Assembly (NCBI GenBank): GCA_946406115.1
Contig: OX291548.1
Coordinates: 4,824,373 to 4,888,372, forward strand
DNA length: 64,000 nt
From: Apoda limacodes
Lineage: Eukaryota; Arthropoda; Insecta; Lepidoptera; Limacodidae
Direction of reading: 5' to 3'
Shown here piece after piece: positions 33,158-45,219 of this stretch; the stretch's first letter is position 1, and every line of letters begins with the position of its first letter. The notes under the pieces were generated by a model. It was not told the DNA's origin and ran no database searches. It saw only the letters and a list, made by a program, of their open reading frames with translations. The position numbers and the translations under genes were made by a program.

Positions 33158-33887
33158 ACATACAAACGTATAAAATAATTAAAAAAACATGCAAACGATT
33201 TTTAAAATATCCAGACATTTAAGTTTAGATTCTGTGAATATATCAATCAAATATGATAAGAGGTGTACCTACTATTATATTTCTTTGGTCTACTCTAAAC
33301 AGTAGAAATTTCTCAAAGCACTTCTAGATTTAATGTTAAGAAATTAAAAAACATTTTTATAGTTAATGTTTAAGCAACAAAAACTTTAGAAAAGAACATA
33401 CTTATTCAACTTAGCAAAAGGACTTCAATGCCCACTTTGTCTGTAAAGTTAGTAACCATCAAGTTAGTTTGACTTACAAATTTATCGACCATACTTAAGA
33501 AACTTTCTGCTTAGGAGATTCACAGTTGAACTTTTCTTATTTCTCGCTCTGTTGAATAAATATCGTAGTCACGGTAAAATTTTAATATTTGTTAAAGTAA
33601 CGAATTCTGCAACTGCTCTGAATAACTTTTTATACAACTTTGAAAGTGACTTGATATCCTACTAACACATAAAAGCGAAAGTTTGTTGTTCCACGTTGTA
33701 ACGTAGACCCAACTGACCAAATTTCGGCCGTGAGATAGCTAGAGGGAAACATAACAACAAACCTACTTTTTATTTTGATTAAGAATTCCCCCGGAATAAA
33801 AAAATGTTTCGCCGTGTCGCAACGTTACAACTAAATAACTTGATTTTTGATACAGAAAAACTGAAGAGTCGGCGAAGGCCATATTAT
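33158..33887. other. AT-rich DNA; weak repeat traces
   Basis: No gene. Around 33,664-33,730 the text ACATAAAAGCGAAAGTTTGT and CCAACTGACCAAATTTCGGC resembles interiors of lepidopteran repeats, but no ends are visible. Confidence 0.3.
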
Positions 33888-34322
33888 ATCCTTGGGCGTT
33901 CATAAATTACGTGAGGCAATTTTGACGATTTTTCGACCGCCCTTCCCCTTTGGTGAGAATTCGTGAGATTTGGCTCGAACCCCTCTATCCTATCCTAATC
34001 ACCCCCGTTTGTTTAAATGCGTATCTTTAAGTAAGTGTAAATACGTTAATTTGTGCATGATTGCGTTTGATATATTAAAAAAAAAAATTTTTTACTTTGT
34101 GGCGTAAGCGTAGTTGAGATAATGGTTATTAGTAGTAGGTTAGTGTAGTGTTCTTAAAACAGTGTAAAATTGCGAGAAATCCGTGTTTAATATTGTCAAA
34201 TCCTACTGTCGTTATTTTACACGGATTTCTCGCAATTCTACACTGTTTTTTGGGAAACATAAAATTACGTGATATTTGGCGAAACCTACCTGCTCTCCTA
34301 CGTGAGATTGAATGAGATTCTG
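33888..34322. mobile_element. Split interspersed repeat around a 31-bp foldback
   Basis: The left part (CCTTGGGCGTTCATAAATTA, GGCAATTTTGACGATTTTTC, GAGATTTGGCTCGAACCCC) and right part (AAATTACGTGATATTTGGCG, TACGTGAGATTGAATGAGAT) look like pieces of a common lepidopteran repeat with ACGT-GAGAT motifs. Between them lies the foldback 34156-34249. The class is unknown. Confidence 0.4.
34156..34249. repeat. Foldback: 31-bp inverted arms, 32-nt loop
   Basis: Arms 34156-34186 and 34219-34249 (core GCGAGAAATCCGTGT and its complement) pair with a single mismatch. No host gene is adjacent. Confidence 0.85.
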
Positions 34323-35554
34323 CTTGACCGTTCTGCTTCCGAACGGCAAAAATATTTATATGCATGAAGAATTATAACATAAAAAAGGCACAGAAGGGAC
34401 TTCCATGCATGCTTTCTTGAAAAAAAAGAATAGTTTTCTGTGCACGTGTAAAAAATACTTTGTGCAAAAACTTTCCCGACCTGGTCTGGTCTGTCGCTAG
34501 TGTCGCGTATGTTCACAGCATTTTAATATGATGACTGTAGTTTTGAAGTTTGACTACCGGGTTAGAAAAGTTTGTTGCATTATAAACATTTAAGCAAAGT
34601 TTTTCGAGTTTAGTTATTAAAAATGTCCAAGTCAGATAGTGAAAAGGAAAAATAAGCTAGTGTGTAGCGTCTGCATGTAGATAATAATCTAGCTCCCGTA
34701 AAGTATATGAAAAATGCCACTAAGATTTTCATAAGTGAAGGCTTTAGCAATGTGCCAAAAACATCATTTTCATAAAATGTTTTTATTGGTTTATTTTGAA
34801 ATGTGCAAATAAACTTAAATCATATACGGTATGGTCCTGTTACTTAATGTTACTCAGCATGTTTATAGTGCATTGTGTATTAGGGCTGGTAAGAAGAAAA
34901 TTACCAACGAGAGGCTATTTAGAGGCTGAAGGCTTTAATGACTGAAGTTGTAATTTCTGTACCGCTCAGGTTACACAAAATGCTTTTCACTATATATACA
35001 AGTAAATAAATGAGAATATAAGGCTTAAAAACTTACCAAAACAAAAATTGAAATAGTGGGAATAGAAGTATAGACAATGCTACCGCTAAATGGATATTGA
35101 GAGAATCTATTAGATATTTTTTTTTGGCTGAATTTAAAAGTTGTAATTGGTCGCTTGGCCCGAAGTTCATATCTTATGAAATAGATAAAACAGTACGCAG
35201 ACTCTAGAAGACAGGAAAGTAAAATTTGCAAAGAATAAGCCCGTGGCAATAATAGTTAAGGTCAAGGACTCGCTATACCAGCACGTAATGATACTATTTG
35301 CGAGTAAGTGTGATGAAAATTATTAAAATCTTTATGCAACTGCACGAAATTGGTATTTTAATACTCGCGCCATCCTCTTTCGTTACGAGCGAGGCAGACA
35401 GTGTCAGAGATTATTAATAAGGACATAGGTAGTACCCCGTTAGTTTATCCCAGCAAATTTACCGCAAAAATAACCAAATTTCAGGTGTTCTAACTCTAGC
35501 AACAGCTACTAATAGCTTGCTACAGCAAACATTGACTATAACTTTAATCAAAGC
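34323..35554. other. AT-rich unique DNA, nothing recognised
   Basis: Short frames only; no motif, RNA gene or repeat family seen. Confidence 0.35.
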
Positions 35555-35618
35555 CATAGAAATTTGCCGATGCGATAACCGAATTTAGCGCAGGCGGAGC
35601 CCGAGCTAAAAGCTTGTT
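35555..35618 (+). mobile_element. Helitron-like 3'-terminal fragment
   Basis: TGCGATAACCGAATTTAGCG CAGGCGGAGCCCGAGCTAAAAGC matches the terminal hairpin side of the Helitron-like family in plus orientation. Only about 60 bases are recognisable. Confidence 0.5.
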
Positions 35619-37310
35619 ACGAATAATTTCTTCAATAAAACATAAATAAAAATCATTATTCTTTTATTTGAATTTACTTTAAAAATAAGACTGAAAGCGA
35701 AATACTGCTTGACTGGCGTTTTTTGGCGATAGTAAGATGTATGCGTCAAGACCTTTGTCAACTAGAATAAATAAAAAATAATTGGAGTCGCCGCAAAATC
35801 TCTAACATTTTTACTGTACATAATACAAATCATAGATTTGTAAGTTCAGTACTATATATATATATAGTGATAAAAATTGAGATGAACGTGATCATTAATT
35901 TGAGAATATCACGAGGTGAACACAAATATTTTGCGACTTTACAAATAGAAACAACACGGATCATGTTTAATAATCAGATTTGTTCTGACTAGGGGGTACT
36001 TTGGCATATAATTTACTATTTTTTCATTTTTCGCACTCGCAGTGAAAAGGTTGCATAAATAGCTATTTTATCTCGGTAAATGAAGGTTTTTCCGTTGCAA
36101 TTATACTTGATGCGTTATTAACGTGTTTCCGAACGGACGGAACCGCAGGTAAAAAAAAAGCTTGTAAACAAATATAATATCTTGTCCTAAATTGTCTGTG
36201 AGAAGGAGAGGTCACTTAATGTGCCAAATGGTTTTTACTTAAATTATTATATAAATTAAAATCAATTGCCACATGTGTCATACATGGATTACATAAGAAC
36301 AGCTCGATCGATTTGGAAGATTTCTTTTTGTTTTGTTCGTGATTGTCAGGAAAAGGATTGTATAAAAGAAAAAAAAACCGTTCAAGTAAGAGTCGGTATC
36401 ACACGGTAAGGGTAGTCCATTCATTCGATTGTAGTTTACTAAATTCTTAGTAAATTGTGAAAGTGTGGAGGGTTTCTGAATTAGTACCACAAATTTCGGA
36501 CCCGATACCCACGTATGGTGGTCCTATCATTAAAGATCAGGTTTCCCGAGTGGCTAAGCACCCCCGTGGTCTTTGAGAACAAGGAGGAAAGTGAAGGAGA
36601 GTGAGAAGAAAGAGGTGTTCTCGGGTTCAACTAGTTATAAATAAATTACAGGTTCAAGATTAGATTAAATTGTTCCTTTCCCTATGATTGGGCTACTTTT
36701 CACACAAACTTTGGCCATGGGCCCAGTGCGGAGTGGGCTGCACTTACGACCTTTGAATCTTTCGTGTTTTTATTTACCGAAAAACCAGTTGTGTGAATGG
36801 AAAATGAACTACGAGTAGGCAAAAAAGTGTTACGAAAAGAGTGCTTTAGAGGTCCTGGTTATTTTTTTATAAGCCGTTGAGCCAAGTCATAGGGCTTATG
36901 GGGTTTTTTAAACCAAAAAAATATTATGAGCATTCCTTATTAACTGGGGAACCTTAAAAACGGATATTCGATACCTGACGATGCAATCACAAAATCCCCA
37001 GAGAAAGTAATTTTAACTTCCTTATTGTCCGCTGTAAGAATGAAGATAAGAAATATAAATATTAGTTAAGACTTTAGCTGAAGATAAGCCAAGCTACAAG
37101 AACCGAGCTTAAGAAACTTCTGCCACATTTTCTTAACTAATTAAAAGAAAATATTTCCAACTTTCTGGGTTGTTTTCCTATAAAACTATGAACTTTGTTT
37201 ATTAAGTGGTTTCTTATTTATTAATAACTTTTAAAGAAGGCTCGTGTGTTATATGAATGCATAGATATTAACATATATTAATTTATTGGAGTTTATTAGA
37301 CCGAGACCGA

Positions 37311-37344
<34 letters not shown>

Positions 37345-37984
37345 AGCTGCAGTCGTACGTCGGAGCTGAAACACACACTTTTTTTTTATCTATGTTACCT
37401 ACCTACATAAATATGTAAATTAACTTTAATTATTCACCTGTCGAGCTGTCACATAAATCGCGGCCCATTTTAAAATACATGAGTGCGTGAACAACTGCAA
37501 CTACGAAGTCAAGGTCAATTTTTTTTTATTCAAATTAGTTTTTTACAAACACTTTTGAATCGTCAAAGTTATAAAATACTGTTTTTTTAATTCCGGTTCA
37601 CAATGTTGTTGATTTCTACCGAGAAGAATCCGGCAAGAAACACGATAGTGGCTCTTTTAAAAAAATCTTATAAAACACAAATACAATCAATGATTTTTTT
37701 AAATAAAAAACATATTGTTGTATGCTTTTTTACAAAGTTGTTTTTGATAAGAGATTTAAATTTACTTATTTATAGCTTTTGAATATTATTAGGAACTTTG
37801 TTGTAAATGTGTATACATTGCACTATAAAAGAGTTACTAATTTTGTGTAGACGAGTACCATGCAACAACAACTTATTTTTACTTCTAGTATTTACTTTGT
37901 GAACGTCACTTTTCTTGGTGAAACTATTGCTATTTTCATGTACATATAAAAGATTTTCATATATGTACTGCGACGCTAAAGTTG
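35619..37984. other. AT-rich DNA, one GA microsatellite
   Basis: No gene was recognised. A pure (GA)n run lies at about 37,313-37,340. A purine-rich patch at 36,580-36,640 and the TTCCCGAGTGGCTAAGCACC text near 36,543 were considered as tRNA-like and rejected. Confidence 0.35.
37313..37340. repeat. (GA)n microsatellite
   Basis: An uninterrupted run of about 14 GA units. Confidence 0.9.
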
Positions 37985-38457
37985 ATTTTTTTTTATACCT
38001 CTAAGGTGGCAAACAAGCACAAGGTCCGCCTGATGGTAAGCGGTCACCGTGGCCTATGGACCAGAAGTATCACTCGCGCGTTGCCGACCCTTCAAAAATC
38101 CAATAACTTCTTTCTTGAAGTACCCTATACTCCAGTCTTTAGAGAAAACCTTGGCAGGGAGCTCATTCCGCAACCCAAGCGTTCGCGGGAGGAAGTTTCT
38201 CTGAAACCGCACTGTACGCGACCATTTCGGTTTCTAAAGTGTGAGAATGAATTCCTTACCGATGGCGAACGGTGCGATGGTAGAAAGTAGCCGTGGGCAT
38301 CATTTCAAACAATTCCTCAGAACACATCCCATTGTACAAGCGGTAGAACACACACAGGGAGGCAAAGTCTCTCCTCAGACTAAAGGGTTCGATACGGCAA
38401 GTGAGTTTGGGATCGTCGACAATTCTCACAGCACGTCGCTCCTCTTCGTTTCATAAA
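37985..38457 (-). mobile_element. LINE 3' end, jockey-type family
   Basis: On the minus strand: the IVDDPKLTCRIEP-like region, LRRDFASLCVFYRLYNG-like text, TFYHRTVRH-like text, NFLPRTLGL-like text, then the tail (CTTACCATCAGGCGGACCTT) and a poly-A appearing as T run at 37,986-37,994. It is 5'-truncated within the C-terminal domain. A few deletions (for example at the GTCCATAGGCC segment) break the frame. Confidence 0.88.
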
Positions 38458-39114
38458 CCCGCATCAACACCTCCCTACTGTTGGGGCACGGCTTTATAAA
38501 GAAATTAATCAAAAAAAGAATAAAAAAATCTGATAATAAATATTGCAATCCCGGCCGTAGTGATTTAAAATAGCAAGAGTAAATGGGAAAACTAAAACCT
38601 AATTTGTGGTAACCCTGGTAACAATGGCCTCTTTACTTTACTTACGGACCCAGACAACAAACTGTTAAATAATAAAAAACTACCCAAATGACATTACTTA
38701 CCGGTGGAAAGTAAGTTTTTTATCACTTTTATCTCCTTTAAAGTTTCTGCAACTTTTAATAGCACAAACTGTCATTTTGAAAATGTTTTAAATCAAATAA
38801 TTTACTTTGATTCGCGTTTGAAACGTCACTGTGCGACCGTAGCGTGAAGTAGTCCATTACTGGTCTACTTTTTTTGATACGTTTCTTTACGCCGACTATC
38901 CATCTAGACAGGTAAATAATCAAAGTAAAATTAAATTAAACTCAACGATGCTTAGTTCGTATGGTGCCTAACTAACTTGTTCTGTTTTATTTTTATGAAG
39001 TTATGACGACATAAATTTGAGCATTTTTACTATAGGTTATGGGTTAGTGTTTATATGTTATAGCAAACCTCGCTATACGCTACACGCTCGAAGTCACCAC
39101 AAAATAGATATAAA
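38458..39114. other. AT-rich unique DNA, nothing recognised
   Basis: No gene or repeat was recognised. Confidence 0.35.
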
Positions 39115-39284
39115 CAGAACGCTCGAACTTAGTGCTTTAAAATGTCCCTCTTCTCGCATACGTCCCGAACATCAGAGATTAAGGTATTTCAAAGAAAGCT
39201 GCCTTTAAAATTTCCTCAATCTCAGATGTTCGGTACGTATGCGTGCGGAGGAAGGATTTAAAGCGATGTAAAGTGAGCGTTCTG
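39115..39284. mobile_element. 170-bp foldback MITE
   Basis: The ends CAGAACGCTC and GAGCGTTCTG are inverted, and the imperfect match continues inward through GCTTTAAA, CGCATACGT and CGAACATC(A/T)GAGATT against their complements. Nearly the whole element folds into one long stem with a short centre near 39,200. It has no coding capacity. The target duplication is unclear. Confidence 0.65.
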
Positions 39285-39861
39285 TATTAATACATATATA
39301 CAAAAAAGATGAAGTGGACTATGTGCGGTTAACACACACATAGATTTTATTCCTTTGGTGGTATGTTTGAGCGCTAATTCATATAAATGACGTTATAGTA
39401 TTGTTATTTATTACCTAATCGAATGAGGTATCGATAAATAGGGAATTTTAAATCATTAGGTCCTCATAAGTATTTTAAGTTTCCTGTCAACAGTTTTAAA
39501 GTTATTTTATATTCTTAGTACTTAAGGTCAGGCCTCGTATTTAAATATTTGGTTCCAAAGTGCCCATATTCGGTCCGCTTCTTGTCGATCAGGATATCTA
39601 AACCTGTACACATTTGTAAGAAAAACCTGAAAAATTTAGAATACGAGCACAAAGATCAATAAACTGTCCTACAGCAACTACCTCACGGAAAACTTCTCTT
39701 TGTCCGTCTCGATATCGAAGATTTTTGTTTAGTTACCTTACATAGTTTCGTCAAAATATGATTCGATAAAAGACATCTGGTTATAAATAAAATAATAAGT
39801 TCGAATCTTGGTAAATGGGAATCAATTGAAATGTTGATAAAGTGAAATCAGTCTCTTAATT
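39285..39861. other. AT-rich unique DNA, nothing recognised
   Basis: No gene or repeat was recognised. Confidence 0.35.
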
Positions 39862-40143
39862 TTTAGGGTTCCGTACCTGAAAGGTAATTAGGAACCCTAC
39901 TACTAAGGCTTCGCTGTCCGTCCGTCTGTCCGTCTGTTGCCAGGCTGTATCTCATGCACCGTTATAATAAGACAGTTGAAATTTTTACAGAAGATTTATT
40001 TCTGTTGCCGCTATAACAACAAATACTAAAAAACAGAAAATAAAATCCCTCCCATACAATATACGTGATTTTTTTGCTAATTTTTGTAGATAATGGTACG
40101 GAACCCTTCGTGCGCGAGTCCGACTCGCACTTGGCCGACTTTT
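39862..40143 (+). mobile_element. GGTTCCGTACC-family repeat, near complete short form
   Basis: It runs from TTTTTAGGGTTCCGTACCTG through CTGTCCGTCCGTCTGTCCGT, CACCGTTATAATAAGACAG, TTCTGTTGCCGCTATAACAA, CTCCCATACAATATACGTGA and AATGGTACGGAACCCTTCGT to CGCACTTGGCCGACTTTTA. It lacks the second CTCC-ATACAA half present in the 13,023 copy. Confidence 0.78.
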
Positions 40144-40890
40144 AAGATATCGTATTCCAAAAGAAAGTACAATATAAATGTACATGTACATAAATTACAC
40201 ATACACACACCCACGTTATTTTCATAGAAAGTGTAAATCCTTATATCCGTTTATATGTATGCAGTTTTTTAAATTAAAACTGTTTATATAGGTCCTTAAC
40301 TCAAAATCACAAATTTTCGACCCAGTCACTCAGTATTATTCACTACCACCCCAAATAAAATATTAAATATTTTGCGACATATAGCCGACCGAATTTATTT
40401 CAATATATATTATATTCATTTGCAGACTCAAGCGATGATTATAGTTACAACTTCGAAATCCTATACTGCACACTACACTGACACTGGTTTTCGTGTGTAT
40501 CGGAACTTGAATTTTTCACATTTCGTCAGTATTGATTTATAAAAACATCCTATAATTTAAAACATAAAAATGTATGTTACTATTTTTTACGGTTTTTATG
40601 CCGAGAAGGGGAAAATAAAATACTAGGAACAGAATAATATACCCCCATTGTCAGTTCCTTAGGAATTTAAAGAAGTAAAGTCAGAATCAGGTAGAGGGAA
40701 AAATTTAATAAATCAAGTAATACACTGGTAATGAATATGGTTTAATAAAATACATCAATTTACCAGCGGTTATATTAACCGCTTAAAACGTACCTTGTTG
40801 GATAACTAGCAATAACTAAACCCCGCTCGCCTTGGACCAGTGAAATTCTAAGAACTTAGTTACAGATTATGAGATGTTCCAGATAATTAT
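40144..40890. other. AT-rich unique DNA, nothing recognised
   Basis: No gene or repeat was recognised. Confidence 0.35.
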
Positions 40891-41003
40891 GTATTTGTAT
40901 CCGTTGTCTGGTACCCATAACACAAGCTTTGCTTAATTTGTGGCCAGACGGTGTTGTGTGTAATGTCCAAAATATTTATTATTATTATTTTTTAGTAAAT
41001 AAA
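40891..41003 (+). mobile_element. SINE body fragment, CCGTTGTCTGG family
   Basis: GTATTTGTATCCGTTGTCTG, CCATAACACAAGCTTTGCTT, CCAGACGGTGTTGTGTGTAA and a 3' (ATT)n tail. The tRNA-derived head is absent, so it is 5'-truncated. It is probably a Metulj-like lepidopteran SINE (name from memory). Confidence 0.7.
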
Positions 41004-41567
41004 GGGTACTTAATATGTACGTAAGTAAGCACATAGCACCACAGTATAGCTAATAGCACTTTATAATACAGCACAAAGGTTGTTCCACCTGCAAATGGCC
41101 TACAGTAACATTAAACACATTTAGCCCTTTATAGCAAAAACAAAAAACTCTATCCTTATAAATTTCGTACCATCCATATGAACTTTCTCTTTTTTACTTC
41201 AAATCAGTTTGAATTCAAATGATCCATAATTGAACTGTAGAAAATTTAGATCTGCAGAAATTCATACTACCAGAAGGCAGAATTATTTTGATATGAATTT
41301 GAATGTTCAACTAACTGCCATTTGAGTTTAAAAGTAAAATGAATGAATTAAATAAATAAATTTTTGTTTCGACAAAATATTTGTTAAAGTGTGCGTGTGT
41401 TTCTTACGCAGCACGCCACGCCAGTAGAAAAAACGTACTAGCCAAGGAAACCGCCAAAATTTTTCTAATATTTTTTTTTTTGCCTCAATTGTGAAAAATA
41501 TACGCAAATTTTATAAGCTGCCTTTAAAAACCTTTAAAACTATGTAATAAGAGCCGATTTACGAGTA

Positions 41568-41700
41568 CATTGCAACAAACTTTTTTGACCTGGCGGTTGA
41601 AAATCAAAACTACAATCGCCATATTGAAATGGTGTGAATTTACAACGACACTAGCTACCAAAAACCTAAGATGAGAAGATCAAAAAAATTTGTTGCACTG
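41568..41700. mobile_element. 133-bp MITE, second copy, TA-flanked
   Basis: The left end CATTGCAACAAACTTTTTTG and right end AAATTTGTTGCACTG are inverted repeats. The core AAAATCAAAACTAC(A/T)ATCG CCATAT matches the 5,823-5,944 copy. TA lies at 41566-41567 and 41701-41702. Confidence 0.72.
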
Positions 41701-42014
41701 TAAGTGTGTTGAAAAATAGAAATATATAAATATACATTGGCATGTCAATTTTTGGCATCTGATTCTCGGTTAATAATATATCATATCTAAACATGTGCTA
41801 AAAGTTACTGTTCCCTCCCCTGTTCTTCAATATTAAAGATATTTTCTTTTAAAAGGGTTTATAAAAACAAAAGGTAACAAGAAGGGTATTTTTAACATAG
41901 TTGGAAGGAAACTTAAAATTTGATGCTATATTAAAAATAAACATTTATTTCAGGCAGTACACTCATATCAAAGATACATACTTATACATCAACACTAAAT
42001 ATATGTATTCCTGT

Positions 42015-42245
42015 CTATTTGCGATCGGCGTCCCGCCGCACAGCGAGCCGGTTAGCAAAAATATGACTAATCATATCGTCATAAATGGCTTTCAGGATAG
42101 TGTTTTTCGTATGGCGTAGTCTGGACCAGAAAGATGTAACTCGAAGTCTGATGACTGCGAAGAAGTTTGACAGTCCTGCTTCTGCTAACATGCCTGACGC
42201 GCTGCAGAATCTCGGCTTTCTCATAAGACTACGGTATGCGTCATT
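42015..42245 (-). mobile_element. C-terminal fragment of a second LINE lineage (CR1-like), tentative
   Basis: The minus frame reads RKPRFCSASGMLAEAGLSN then a basic stretch and SFWSRLRHTKNTILKAIYDD, upstream extended by YRSLM-like text. This order (PRFCSAS...MxAEA...R...ILKAI) recalls the region after the RT in CR1/Zenon-type LINEs of Lepidoptera, from memory. It differs from the jockey-type family elsewhere in the window. There is no RT core and no tail. Confidence 0.45.
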
Positions 42246-42335
42246 ATACTACACTTTCATATTACTGTAAGCTTTACATGTGTATGTAAACCACAGATAA
42301 AAAACTAACCATAGCTTTTGGTTTAACGACTACTT

Positions 42336-42798
42336 TTTAGGGTTCCGTAGCCAAATGGCTAAAAACAGAACCCTTATAGATTCGTCATGTCTGTCTGTCT
42401 GTCCGTCCGTATGTCACAGCCATTTTTTTCCGAAACAATAAGAACTATACTGTTGAAATTTGGTAAGTAGATGTATTCTGTGAACCGCATTAAGATTTTC
42501 ACACAAAAATAGAAAAAAATGTGTGTCTCCCCCCCACCCCCCTTTAACTTCTAAAATAAGAGAATGATAAAACTAAAAAAAATATATGATGTACCATGCA
42601 AACTTCCACCAAAAATTGGTTTGAACGAGATCTAGTAAGTAGTTTTTTTTCAACACGTCATAAATAGTAAACGGCAATTTACCTTTCATTCAGTCAACTC
42701 AAATATAAAAATATAGTCGTTTGTGTTTGTAGATTACATAAATGGTGGTAGGTACGGAACCCTCAGTGCGCGAGTCTAACTCGCACTTGGCCGTTTTT
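42336..42798 (+). mobile_element. GGTTCCGTA-family repeat, divergent long subfamily
   Basis: The start (CTTTTTAGGGTTCCGTAGCC, AAATGGCTAAAAACAG AACCC) and end (GGTACGGAACCCTCAGTGCG, CTCGCACTTGGCCGTTTTTT) are shared with the common family. The interior differs: GTCTGTCTGTCTGTCCGTCC, TTTTTTTCCGAAACAATAAG, CCACCCCCCTTTAACTTC and CAAACTTCCACCAAAAATTG. This marks a separate subfamily with conserved termini. Confidence 0.7.
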
Positions 42799-43751
42799 TA
42801 TTATTATAGTTCTATAACTATAACACTAATGAAACTGTACAAGTCCAAATCACTTTTAATAACGTTACGCTAACTCAATTCATGAGGTAGGTCACATACA
42901 TAAAAGTCAAATATAGAATCTTCTCCTTCTTCTAGAGTCGGTTTAAAAACAATTGTTTCACCCAAACTCACAGTTCATAAGACTCGAATTATTTCATTTT
43001 GAACTTGTTTCATACAGATCAATCAATCACTTAATCTTATTCTCAACTGTTCCAACAAGGAATCTGTTGTTGATGTTTCTCAATGGAATCACCATCGTTT
43101 ATTTATGTGTCAGATGATTTGATGTATTACTTTGTGTAGGTTTGGAATTTAATAGATACCGGTGCAAAGTGAAGTGAAGACGCGATTACCATGCTAAAGA
43201 GTTTTTTTTAATATTTCCTGTCATTATTGGTAAAGTTTAATAAAGAAGATTTTTTTATGTTTTAACATTTATTTTCTGCAATAAAAATACAGATTTAAAC
43301 AGAGAATTCAAAGTTTAATTAGGTGGTAAATGAATGGACACCGCTGTGATTCTCGTGAATGGTCTCCACAGGCTTTTCAGACCCTGTGATCTAATTAAAT
43401 GCCTCTTAAGTAAATTTATTCGAATGAAAAGAATCATTCCATTTTTAAAGATACATTACGTTACCTTTAACGAATGGAATAATTATCTGTATGCGTTTAG
43501 GTTAAAAAACTGTGTTTGCCAGTATAAGTATGCAAATGTTTATTTGTTGTTATGTTTGTAAGTATGTTATGTTGCCATTTTTATTTCAAAATGGCCTTTT
43601 TGGAAGTTCCTAAAATTTTTTTTCCTGTTTTTACTCCCAACAGCAAGAAATACGTCCGTCCATAGTAAGCAAAGGCCGAAGCTTCCTAGTTTGAATATTA
43701 TGTGTTACTTAAATTTAAATAGTAGTTTAGAATCAGTATTGATAAATCATC
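42799..43751. other. AT-rich DNA, no gene seen
   Basis: A 75-codon plus frame (43,334-43,561) has no recognisable motif. Nothing else was identified. Confidence 0.35.
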
Positions 43752-44190
43752 ACCTCAGCCGATGTATGTCCACTTCTGGACATAGGTCTCCTGTACAGTT
43801 TTCAAGAATTTACCGTCTGGCCATTAGTTTTCAGCGCCTTCCGTCAGTCCACCCTTCGTTATTCATCTCATGATTTACACTCTAGAATCTTCCTTCCCTT
43901 TTTTTTATCGGTTCTAAGAGCTATGCGGCTTGCCAGTTGCCAGTCTAGTTTCCTGATCCTTTGAGCTACGAAACTTACTCTAGTTTCACGCTTTATGTAC
44001 TCTAATTCACACCACTGGCTTTCTGGTGAAAAAATAACGTAAAGAAACCTGCACACTTAACAAGACGCATGTGAAGTCCACAATCCACACTGGGGCTGCG
44101 TGATGATCATCAGCGACTGTGGTCCAAGTTGCACTCGTGAGGTTCGGCCATGCTCCAATAGTGGGGACGTATGAGGTTGGTTAGGAGTTA
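43752..44190. mobile_element. Degenerate repeat with TCCACTTCTGGACATAGG block
   Basis: CCTCAGCCGATGTATGTCCA CTTCTGGACATAGGTCTCC is a decayed form of a block common in lepidopteran repeats (GTCCACTGCTGGACATAGG). At the other side, GGGCTGCGTGATGATCATC and CTCCAATAGTGGGGACGTAT resemble the inverted counterpart. No ends were resolved. Confidence 0.4.
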
Positions 44191-44659
44191 CTTTAGTTCT
44201 TAGTATTTCTTCGTTGCATATTCTGGAACGCAACCTTGATCATTTACTCTCTACTTATGTACAGCCAGCTAAGTAACTTTGACGTCAACAGTTGTGGATC
44301 AGGTATCAGGACCAATTCTAGTTTTTACAGAACCCTATCAGAAAATGACCAGATTTTCTATGTCTTCTCTGCTAGCATTTCTTTGCACAACATGCTTTCA
44401 CTATTACTGTGACCACTACTGCAATTAGATTGGAATAGTGAAGCCACAAGCATGCCTTTTTTTTGTGCTGTCCATGATTCGTTTGCCACGATCCCCACGC
44501 TTGGCAAACGGTTTTGAGATTGAAAGTACTGATCACCGATTAAATATCCCTTAATCGCTGTTCACCACCCAGCAAAAAAAAATTAGAAATATGCATGATT
44601 GTGTTACAAATATCACACAATTTCATCACTAGTTTTTTTTGTTATTTACTACGAAGCTT

Positions 44660-44935
44660 TACCTATAATACGAGTTTTTTTTGGCCTTTTCTGTTTAATA
44701 CTGCAGAAAAACTTATTATACGTACTTTTTTTTCTTTACTGGGTAGGATATACTGAACGTATGTATTATACGTGTTTTTTCAGCTTTTATAAGTATGATA
44801 CTGTAGAATTACTTGCTGTAGAAATACTTGCTTTTTCAGCGTTTGTGGCCATGAAATTGTAGAATTATTTATAATACGCGATTTTTTTAGTTATTTTGGG
44901 CATGATACTGTAGAATTACTTATTACGAAACGAAA
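44660..44935. repeat. Degenerate tandem array, about 58 bp
   Basis: About five diverged units with ATAATACG(N)nTTTTTT, a CTTTT/TTATTTT segment and GATACTGTAGAATTACTT. One unit has an extra CTGTAGAAATACTTG duplication near 44,815. The open plus frame over it is repeat-derived. Confidence 0.5.
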
Positions 44936-45219
44936 GCGTGGTTTGTCTATAGAAAACAATGATTACAGGGATGGAGATCAGCTACACAAGATAATTAAAT
45001 CTCTTGATGGCGGGAGGCTGACGTAACTCGACGCTATGTTTTTTAATTGACGCGTTAATTTACTGATGAAAGCTGTGATTTTATGGTGATATTTCTTTAT
45101 TATATTATTCCATTATTAGTATAACTTGTTAATAAAACAGAACTCCATCTTTGATTGCAATATTGGTAGCAATTTAAAATGAGAGTATGCGTGGTTCATT
45201 AAGAACGGAGGTATTCGCG

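Noticed and set aside
36540..36640. tRNA-like text (CCGAGTGGCTAAGC ... GGGTTCAACT)
   Set aside because: The two boxes are about 90 bases apart across a purine-rich stretch and the acceptor ends do not pair.
43334..43561. 75-codon plus ORF
   Set aside because: No motif, no repeat support, AT-rich codons; expected by chance at this density.
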